Below, piece after piece: positions 56,759 through 64,000 of a stretch of DNA of 64,000 nucleotides; position 1 is the first letter of the stretch; each line of letters begins with the position of its first letter. The position numbers and the translations under genes were made by a program. The notes under the pieces are model-generated. The model ran no database searches, was not told the origin of the DNA, and saw only the letters and a program-made list of their open reading frames with translations. Origin of the DNA: Paramyrothecium sp. XJ0827 (lineage: Eukaryota; Ascomycota; Sordariomycetes; Hypocreales; Stachybotryaceae); contig JAJFPB010000005.1 in NCBI GenBank assembly GCA_020881915.1, forward strand, positions 3,162,001 to 3,226,000, written 5' to 3'.

Positions 56759-58576
56759 CTAGCGGCGGTCCCTATCCCTGGGCCGGTATGAGCCCCGATC
56801 GTCGTCGTGTCGAGAGCGTCGATCGTCGCGCGAGTCGCTGAGTCCGGGCAGGTAACGGTCGCTTCTAGGCCGGAAGGAAGGTAGCCCTCTACGTGGTGGC
56901 CGGCCGCCGAAGCCACCTCGGCCACCTCGCCTTTCTCTTCCAACTGCACGCTCGCGATGTGGCGGACGGATGCCTTCGAAAATCTCCTTGCCTCTGTCGA
57001 CGAAGGAGTCGCCCTCCTCAAATGAATAGCGATTGATTTCACGGCCGAGGTCGCGGGTCTCGACCTTCGTGTAGAATGAACGCATATTTGCTAAACGGCG
57101 TGCCGCAAGCTGGTCGCTGACCATCTGGTAGCTTATGCTCGGTTGTGCGCGAGTTCGTTCGACCAAGTTGTCAAGTGCTTGAGGTGGTGGTCGGGGACCT
57201 GGTCCAGTGCCTGGGCGAACAGCTCTAGGGCCTGTCGGAGGAGGACCAGAGTCCCGGAAGCCGCGAGGTCCGACAGGTATAGAATTCGGCCCCTCTGAAG
57301 CTGCTGGACCGGAGGGCCTGCGACCTGGGGGTGGGCCACTTCGTGAAGACGAGATTGCTCCGGACTCTAGTCTTGCTTCGATGGTACCATCGGACCCTTC
57401 CTCATACACGACCTCCCATCGCGAGCCAGAACGGCCACCTTGGCTTGTTTCCATGTCAACCCAGCCCTCGATCTTTTCTGGAGGCACGAAGTCGACCCAA
57501 AGCGCTTTGCGGTTGCTCTCGTTGGGCCAAACGCAGTCGTGCAGGGCAGTGCGCGCGCGGGAGGCGGCAGAGATGGACTCGAAAACGACGAAAGCGTGCG
57601 TGCGGATTTGGTCGAGGTAGAAATTGGTAATGATTCCCTCGTTTGTGTCTTCGTTTGGCGGGGTCGCGAGATTTGCCAGGTGCGCGCGGACATCATTCGG
57701 TCGCAGCGGGCGCATGAGGTTGTTGATGTAGAGGGCGGAGGTGGCAGGATGCAGCGCAGGTGCAACATCACGGGTGTAGTCCATGGCTTCCGCGGCCTCG
57801 TCACTGCGGTCGCCTTGAGCACTCGCGGCAGTGTTTGCCTCGGGGCGGTCGGTCATGGCTTCGTCGCGGTCGTTACTCGCTGCAGCTGGCAGGTCTTCCT
57901 CGTCGACCAAGCGTACAGCTGGCGCGACGCTCTCGCTAACGTCAGCCACATCATCGCCACGGGCGCGCTTGCGTGCCAATTCCTCCTCGTCGGGTTGCGG
58001 ACTGGCCGAACGGCGTTTCCTTTTCTGGCTCTCTGATACCGGCTCGGTCGAGGTGCCCGATTCGGCGGACTTTTCGCCAACGGGGGGTTCAGCCGGCTCC
58101 GAAGCAGCAGCGGCTGCAGGCTCGGGTTCGGACTCTGGGCCATTGTTGACAGGCTCGGTAGGGTTCTTCTCGGACTTCTGCTCTGCCGACTCGCTACGCT
58201 CAACGGTATCGATTTGCGACTGAGCAGGATCTTCAGCTTCTGCGCGACCAGTCGCATCTGCCTCTTCTGCTGCCACAGGAATGTCGGGAATGGGAGTAGC
58301 ATCCGCAGGCGGCGCGGCATCTTCAACAGGCACCGGAGCCTCTGCAACTGGTTCATCATGCTCGTCATCCTCTTTCCCTCCTGCGTCAACCTCTTCTCCC
58401 CCCTCGTCAGTGGTCTCCGGTGGAACGTCCTGAGCTTCATCACCTTGTTCCGACTTCTCCTCGTAGGCAGCTTCGAGTCGCGCGACGAGTTCCCCCTTCA
58501 ATCCATTCTGTGGCAAGCCGCGACTCTTAAGCTCTGCTTTGAGGTCGACGACCTTGAGTTTCGACCAGTCCGTCAT
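56759..58576 (-). CDS. SAP-domain and RRM protein, acinus-like
   Basis: 605 residues, one exon, starting MTDWSKLKVVDLKAELKSRG, which is a SAP DNA/RNA-binding helix pair at about residues 3-37. A long acidic Glu/Ala/Pro-rich disordered region follows (about 40-290), with a basic nuclear-localisation-like KRKRR and ARKRARGDD. An RRM-like domain begins at about 300 (TSALYINNLMRPLRPNDV, THAFVVFESISAASRART, KALWVDFVPPEKIEGW). The C-terminus is Arg/Gly/Asp-rich and contains GIRPPHRERAVGRERRGG, placed like the RNPS1/SAP18-binding motif of acinus. Likely nuclear, linked to splicing or exon-junction-associated ASAP complexes (inference from architecture). An ATG 46 codons upstream would add a segment that destroys the SAP-at-start layout, so it is not used. 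Confidence 0.88.
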   Translation of the reverse strand: MTDWSKLKVVDLKAELKSRGLPQNGLKGELVARLEAAYEEKSEQGDEAQDVPPETTDEGGEEVDAGGKEDDEHDEPVAEAPVPVEDAAPPADATPIPDIPVAAEEADATGRAEAEDPAQSQIDTVERSESAEQKSEKNPTEPVNNGPESEPEPAAAAASEPAEPPVGEKSAESGTSTEPVSESQKRKRRSASPQPDEEELARKRARGDDVADVSESVAPAVRLVDEEDLPAAASNDRDEAMTDRPEANTAASAQGDRSDEAAEAMDYTRDVAPALHPATSALYINNLMRPLRPNDVRAHLANLATPPNEDTNEGIITNFYLDQIRTHAFVVFESISAASRARTALHDCVWPNESNRKALWVDFVPPEKIEGWVDMETSQGGRSGSRWEVVYEEGSDGTIEARLESGAISSSRSGPPPGRRPSGPAASEGPNSIPVGPRGFRDSGPPPTGPRAVRPGTGPGPRPPPQALDNLVERTRAQPSISYQMVSDQLAARRLANMRSFYTKVETRDLGREINRYSFEEGDSFVDRGKEIFEGIRPPHRERAVGRERRGGRGGFGGRPPRRGLPSFRPRSDRYLPGLSDSRDDRRSRHDDDRGSYRPRDRDRR

Positions 58577-59810
58577 GGTGACGAGCTGCCAATCGTCATG
58601 GAGAGCTCTGGCATTCGCGACCGCAAAAGGAGTCGTAAAGGAAGACAGAAAGAGGGCGGCGAATCTGAAGGAGCTGCGGAGGAAAGGAACTGGCAATTGG
58701 TGCGAGAAGGTCAAGCCTGAGCAGGGTATTTGTGTGTTAGCGGCCTCTGTTCACTGACAAACGGGCAAACATGTGGCTACCTTACCTTAGTCGCATAGAT
58801 CTGTGCAGTACGATAAAATGGATCGCGACGCGAAGCTGAACAAGGGAAAAATGCCCCGTGCACGAAACTTGTATCTACAAGAGCAGTACCAAGGAAGACA
58901 TGACCCCTTGGCGGAATCACCAAGGATTGCTAGGTACCTACATGTCCCCTCCATGCCTTGGGGCATCCGCCTAAGAGTCCACTTTTCCCCATGCGGTCTT
59001 CCACGACTGTCTTGATCGCATCTAATCATCATGGAGAGATGGCCGGTTGACCCCCCTCGTGGCGGCGTCATGTCGCGAGCAAAAAAGGCGATGCCGTGAC
59101 ATAATTTTGTATTATATATTTTATAACAGTTTACATTTTTAAGTACTTTCAAACATCCATGTTGATGTAAATAAAAAGTAAAATGACAAAAATTTGCAGT
59201 CAGTGTTTTTTGCTTGTCGCTTGCCATGATACTTCAACGCTTTAGCATATATAGAATAGGGCGAATTTATCCCACAATGTATTTCTGCAGTGATGATTCT
59301 TGTTGAAATCCAGTTAAGATTTGTCGCTTGAGTTTTATTGAAGGATCTGTGTAGATGTGCTGGTAACGTATTTGCACCGTACTGGGTTTAGGAGACCATT
59401 CATGTACAGCCCTGGATGACACTGGCGGCCATCTCGCCTGTAATTCTACGATCGATGCATCGATCGAGGTTGTGAGCCAAAATGTGACGTGCTGTTTCGG
59501 TGCCCATGGATGGGACCTGTTAATCTGGAACCTGTTAATGCTGGCTGTACTTGATGCCATGGCGCGTACTCTGTAAAGCTTCCAATTAGTCTCAAGTTTT
59601 GCGCCTGCATTTACGTTTGCTGTTCCGACCCGACGCCACCATGGGGTAAATTAAAGCTTCTGCTCTCAACAAGTGGTGCATCCTTCAGCCCATACCATGA
59701 TGCTCTTAAAGCAAGGTTCTATATATGGAGAGATCTTGCCGACTTTCCCCCTTTCCCAGCAACCTTGTCCTTATGAAGCAAACTTCTCTGTCCACCGCCG
59801 CGGAGTGTCG
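58577..59810. other. Divergent intergenic region
   Basis: Contains CTACCTTACCTTAG near 58779-58792 in the promoter of the SAP/RRM gene, and an AT-rich stretch at about 59100-59190. A 97-codon minus-strand ORF (59560-59267) has no recognisable features and is not called. Confidence 0.45.
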
Positions 59811-61007
59811 ATGCCACCTGACCTGGCATCTTTGGATCGGTAAGAGCGGCTTTGTTTCCACGGAATTCTTTGAGTAGAGCAGAATCGATACTCAAGAACG
59901 CAATGCATGAGTTCAACGACATTCTAACTGACTTGGAGGAAGTGATCATGGCAATGCGCTTGGCATCCAAACAGAAGGTCCAAGAGATGGCGGTCACAGA
60001 TTTTGTGGACCAGGGAATGTCAGAACGGCAAGAGATCCAACGCAACTTTCAGACAATACTAGAAAGGATGGGAGCAGAGCTTGAGGCCGTCAAGAGCAAG
60101 ACAGCAGCAGCGAACCCACTTGACATCAACAGCGATACGATGAATGACACGACACCGGGCGGCTGGACGAATACTCTAACTGACGAGAGCACTAACGGCG
60201 AAAGTCTGCTTACTCCATCTACAGTTGGAGACACAGATGCTGCAACCAACACAAATAATGATGTTGATGCGATTTCTAAGTCTCCAGACAGCGATGGTGG
60301 CCCGATCATGGCGTTGGATTGCCCGCCTCTCGACATCCACTCGTTGTATCGCTTGTATTGGCAGTCCCAAGACGCTATTCTGAGACAACGCATCTTCTGG
60401 AAGCTCTGGGGTAGTGATAAACACTTCTTGAAGCTCGTGAACGACGCAGATGAACTTTGGGGAAAAGGCAACGCGGGCAAAGTTCATAAATTGATCGCTT
60501 TTATACTTGGACGCCGAGATTGGGGGACCTACGAATTTTCTGGAGGTTGGAAAGGTCTGACGGATGATCGAAATATCTCAGATGTCACTCCGTCAGTTGA
60601 AGTGGCGTCTCAGGGTCAATACGTTCCATTGGCTCCTTTTCCCTTGGTCCAAATCAGCGGACTTTCCAGCGCGAGACGTTGCAGTTGCCATGGCGGTATG
60701 TCCTTCTACCACCACTTTTGCTTGCGTTGTTTTGTCAGAGCGGCGACCTGGCAAAGCTTGGTATTAGGAGATGCCCACTGACAATGTGTTCTACCAGATG
60801 TCCCGAGACAGACAGCAACAAAGGCTTCGATTCAAGATGCTGCATCCCGACGATGCCGAGTTTGAGCCGCAAGTCAGAGATCCAAGTACGCAGGGACTTC
60901 TGCATATAAAGGAACATGAACGCTATAGCCCAGAGCCGTGGGAGTTGTTCTCCATAGCGCTGGCATGTCTAATAAGCTATCTGTGGCTTCGATCTTTAGT
61001 GGTTTAG
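59811..61007 (+). CDS. Uncharacterised protein with C-terminal transmembrane anchor (gene model uncertain)
   Basis: No family recognised. The main open segment encodes an N-terminal helical part (AESILKNAMHEFNDILTDLE), a Thr/Asn/Asp-rich linker, then LDIHSLYRLYWQSQDAILRQ and IFWKLWGSDKHFLKLVNDAD. A downstream exon (60798-61007, after an intron 60696-60797) encodes MSRDRQQQRLRFKMLHPDD and ends in a hydrophobic tail, PWELFSIALACLISYLWLRS, suggesting a tail-anchored protein. The likely start is ATG 59811 (MPPDLASLDR) with a very short 38-bp intron (59840-59877); ATG 59903 is the fallback. Between the main segment and the last exon the frame needs a one-base shift near 60668. Either a frame-changing mutation or sequence error lies there, or an unrecognised intron uses the TTTCCAG just before 60670. 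Confidence 0.6.
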
Positions 61008-61299
61008 GAGTACCGGCAGTAGAAATACCTGTTGACGTTGATGTAATCAAGAGCCAATGGCACAGGTATAAGCAGAATTGAAACGCAAGTTCTTCAGTGG
61101 AAACGTATAGATTTTGGCCGAGCTGTGTCCGCTACGTTGAGGCGAAATCACCCCCCTTGGTCAAATCAATGAAGGAAGGAAAAGATTGTTTCATTTTTTG
61201 TATTTTACAGGCTTTCATAGCTTCTTCACGTAACGCGACGTAACGCAATGGCTCCCATGCTGGTTCTCCATCACAGTCGCAGGCACTTGCTGCCGAGGC

Positions 61300-62357
61300 T
61301 TAAACGTCGATGCCGTCAACGACGATGCCCCTGTTCCAGGTCCACTGCATCTGCCTGGCCACCTCCGCCGCACACCCATCGTCAACAAGGGCGCTGACAA
61401 GATACAAAGCCGCATCTATGCCAGCGCTGTTACCCCCCGCTGTAACAACTCGAAGCCCACCAAGGCGCATGGCGGCGCGACGCACGATTGACTCTCGACG
61501 AGAGTTGGAGCCCTTGAGGGAAACACTTCCCTTACTGAGAATCACCATCGTCAGCTGAGCTCTTGCGACACGGCCCACCATATAGTACTTACCGAGCAAC
61601 AGAAGGTCGACGACCAGCATCCGACTTGCGACGAATGTATGGGCTTTCATCCTCGTCGTTAATGTCAAATCGAAGATTGTTAACGACGTATCGGGCGTCC
61701 TCTACGACGTCGGTACGCTCAGTCAGGTTGCGAGTAGAAGCCTCGCTGCAAAGTCTCTCGAACTTGGTAATGTAATCGGGATGGGTGGTCGCGGAGAGGC
61801 CGGAAAGGATGTTTTCCTGGGCAAGGAAGAGGGCTCCGGTGCAGACGGAGACGATGGTTCGCTCTCTAGCGGGGTCCCTCTTCTGCAGCTCAGAGAAGTT
61901 GTTGATGAGGCCAAGAGGTTCAAGCTCCTTCTCCAGAACCTCGGCAGAGTTACCGCCAAGGATGATGAGGACGTCGAAGTCCTCAAGGCGCTCGTGAGCT
62001 TCCTTGAATGTAATGTGGGAGCGGACCTGAACACCTTGCTCGGAGAGAGCGTTGGGCTCGGTGGAAGCGAGGGTCACCTCGAAAGCCTTAGAGTTGTCTG
62101 CAATGGGGAGAGGTCAGCACAGCCCAGGGTGATCCGATTGGCGAAGAATTCAAAAGAGGGGAAGTTTCGTAGAGCAAGCAACGGCAGCTCGAGGAGATGG
62201 AAAGAAAACACGTACCGACATCACTGAAGTTGTGTGCTGCGTAGGTGAGCACCTCCATGGGGCCTGCGAAGTCAAGAAGGTCGAACTTGTGATGCAGGGC
62301 AATCAGCACATCGATGGGCTCCTGGTCATCGATGGCCGAGGACTTGTTCGCAGCCAT
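61300..62357 (-). CDS. DJ-1/PfpI (ThiJ) family protein with a basic phosphosite-like insertion
   Basis: Three exons, 62357-62216, 62097-61593 and 61534-61300, give 293 residues. The class-I glutamine-amidotransferase-like fold shows VLIALHHKFDLLDFAGPMEV at the start (with the conserved Glu), FDVLIILGGNSAEVL, and the nucleophile elbow TIVSVCTGALFLAQ (Cys near 133). The family's THPDYITKFERLC, RTDVVEDARYVVNN and TAGGNSAGIDAALYLV follow. Between the last two blocks, where homologues usually have a few residues, there is a basic insertion of about 45 residues with RRKS, RRPS, RKGS and RRES; intron 2 falls inside it. Family members range from glyoxalase/chaperone to transcription-like proteins; the exact reaction is unknown. 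Confidence 0.9.
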
Positions 62358-63204
62358 CTTGGATAGATGTAAGGTTGTGGGACACGGGAGAGGATGAAAG
62401 ATGTAAGTGAAGGTGTGAACCGGGAAGCTTGTCAAGGCTCTCAGCTACAGATGGCGAATTGGCAGAATTGATGTTCCAAGGAGGGATGAAAAGAGGGGAA
62501 ATGAATCAAGGGAGAAGCAGAATATAAATGGTTCAGGTAGAGGAGAGGAGAGAAGAGGGGATCACGCGCCTCGTCATCGCGGTGCTGCGAGGAGAGAGGT
62601 ACAGTGCCGAATGAAAGTGGTCAACCTGCAGCAACGGCAGCAGTACATGTACATCACGTCGCCCTCAGGGTTTCAAAGCTCCTCCAGTGGCTCGATAGTG
62701 GACGGAAAGGCACTCGATGCTGGGTTCAGGACCCACTGAGTGCCGTATGTTTCGTGGGGTCATGCGGCAGCAGAATGCGGGGTTTTAGGGCAAACACGGG
62801 CTGCCGTCTGCCCCACTGCCGTACCCGATACTTTGGCAAGCTCCCTGCCCAGGGCTGAGAGACACCCACACCTGAGCCAGGCGCTGAGACAGGGTGCGGT
62901 ACTCGGTACTGCCCTTCGGCGGCTGCCGATCATGCGTAGCTCGCAAGTCCAGGCCAAGCTCAGGCCAGAGCTCCCCTCCCCCATTAGGTAAGGCCCGCTG
63001 CACCTTGGCGTATGCAGCACGCAAAGGCCGCTTATCTTTTCCTGATGACACTGACCCACGATGCAAGGTCAAACTTCGCGCGCGCACGCTCAGAAAGCTG
63101 CATCGTAAACTGATTGACTGTCCAGGGTTTGGCCACGGCCTTTGTCATCGCAAGCAGAGAGGAACTCAATCGAGCTCTGGCAGTTGCGATGAGTTACCTG
63201 AAAT
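62358..63204. other. Divergent promoter region of the DJ-1-like gene and TSC1
   Basis: Purine-rich (GAGAGGAGAGGAG-type) sequence near 62530-62600. No gene supported. Confidence 0.5.
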
Positions 63205-64000
63205 ATGGCTTCGTCTAGGTACGTCATCGTCATCTGACGGGTTTGGGAAAATTCTCTTTTCCGCCCGGTTGCGGCACATCATTTTGTTCGATGCCAACTC
63301 TCATGGCCAATGACTGACTGATAGCGCACGCCTGCAGCTCGCTGAAAGATCTATCCAAAGCGATCAATAACTTTATCGCCCAACCGACCTTGCCCTTGCC
63401 CGACGAGCTAGTTGAGTCGATCGCCACCTTCGTGCAACACCACGGCGAATATGACGATGCCGCTTCCGACCGTCTTCAGAGCGAGCTGCTATCGATATTC
63501 GAAAAACATGTCAAGGGAAACTCGGAGGCGTCCGGAGCGTGGATAGCCATCTTGCGGAGGCTTCTCCCTGTTCTCCAAACGCCAGAGCGCATCATCCAGT
63601 GGTTCGACCGGTGTCGAGATGTCATCGAAGGCGCTGTCACGACGAAAAGAAGTTTCATGGAGGAGGCAGTTTCGAGCCTGTCAGACCTCGTCAAACTTAC
63701 AGATGAACAATCCGAAGCATCAGAGGATGGTGCTGGAGCCAACCCCATCATTGAGAAACTGCTTCTCGAATGGATGAGCCGGCTATATCCCCTATACAGC
63801 GAAGGAAGTTCAAATTTTGAGCATTTGGAGAGAATGGTTCGGGATACGCTGATGCAATTTGGGAAGAGACGCCCCAAGGTAAACCCTCAGTGCGCCCAGA
63901 TGGCTCTACTTGTCCCTAACGAGTGCACAGGAGCTTTTTATATCCTTGGATGCGTATGTAGTACAGAAACAATATCGGAAGCAAGCGCTGAGATTCCTAT
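63205..64000 (+). CDS. TSC1: Hamartin/TSC1 homologue, 5' part (runs off the window)
   Basis: Partial gene. Exons visible: 63205-63218 (MASS plus part of a codon), 63338-63878, and 63931 to the window end. Introns: 63219-63337 (GTACGT...CTGCAG) and 63879-63930 (GTAAAC...GCACAG, CTAAC branch). The encoded start is SLKDLSKAINNFIA, then RLQSELLSIFEKHVKG, AWIAILRRLLPVLQTPERII and, across the intron, FGKRRPKELFISLDAYV. The pattern resembles the N-terminal helical repeats of fission yeast Tsc1, including the RPKEL block. Hamartin partners TSC2/tuberin to restrain Rheb-TOR signalling. The rest of the protein lies outside the window. Confidence 0.82.

Noticed and set aside
58577..58714. 46-residue N-terminal extension of the SAP/RRM protein
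   Set aside because: It would place a hydrophobic stretch ahead of a SAP domain that in this type of protein starts at residue 3; MTDWSKLKVV is the natural start.
59267..59560. 97-codon minus-strand ORF with an ATG
   Set aside because: No domain, signal peptide or splice signals; similar lengths arise by chance in this window.
1..64000. tRNA, rRNA and CRISPR arrays
   Set aside because: Scanned by eye for B-box-like GGTTCGAATCC words and regularly spaced repeats. The hits seen (for example 9236 and 52487) lie inside coding exons. A covariance-model scan (tRNAscan-SE, Infernal) was not possible and would be decisive.

Overview
The window is nuclear DNA of a filamentous ascomycete (Pezizomycotina), most likely a Sordariomycete. 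Genes are split by short introns of about 47-130 bp with GT...AG ends and CTAAC/CTGAC-like branch sites. Intergenic spaces are moderate. Typical fungal families are present: HET, NACHT-ankyrin, caleosin, a Pth11/rhodopsin-like membrane protein, and arg-2 with an arginine attenuator uORF. I rebuilt exon models by hand so that every junction keeps frame. No tRNA, rRNA, CRISPR array or intact transposon was recognised.

Layout. 0.2-6.2 kb: an F-box/WD40/UIM protein convergent with a secreted, probably GPI-anchored repeat protein. 6.2-9.2 kb: apparently empty. 9.2-12 kb: a membrane-anchored aspartic-protease-like protein whose first catalytic Asp is absent. 12.5-14.5 kb: diflavin reductase Tah18, divergent across a 3.7-kb promoter region from a two-RRM/RGG protein (18.2-19.7 kb). 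20.7-25.2 kb: ArfGAP Gcs1, a caleosin and a secreted flavin amine-oxidase-like enzyme. 26.5-27.9 kb: a secreted M28 aminopeptidase.

28.6-51.7 kb is the accessory-looking part. It holds a NACHT-ankyrin receptor fused to a catalytically dead E2 domain, a 4-kb AT-rich/decayed stretch, a seven-TM Pth11-like protein, decayed coding relics, a thioesterase-like protein, an intact HET gene and a neighbouring HET pseudogene. The housekeeping gene ADE2 (42.6-44.5 kb) sits inside it.

52-64 kb is mostly housekeeping: ETF beta subunit, arginine-specific carbamoyl phosphate synthase small subunit with its uORF, a SAP/RRM acinus-like protein, an uncharacterised tail-anchored protein, a DJ-1/PfpI protein and the 5' part of a TSC1 (hamartin) gene running off the end.

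The strongest candidate for something new is the NACHT-ankyrin-E2 fusion (28625-32166, minus). Its E2 fold looks complete, including a C-terminal piece in a separate last exon. It keeps the HPN motif but has Arg where the catalytic Cys belongs, which suggests a ubiquitin-pathway decoy or binding module on a fungal NLR-like receptor.
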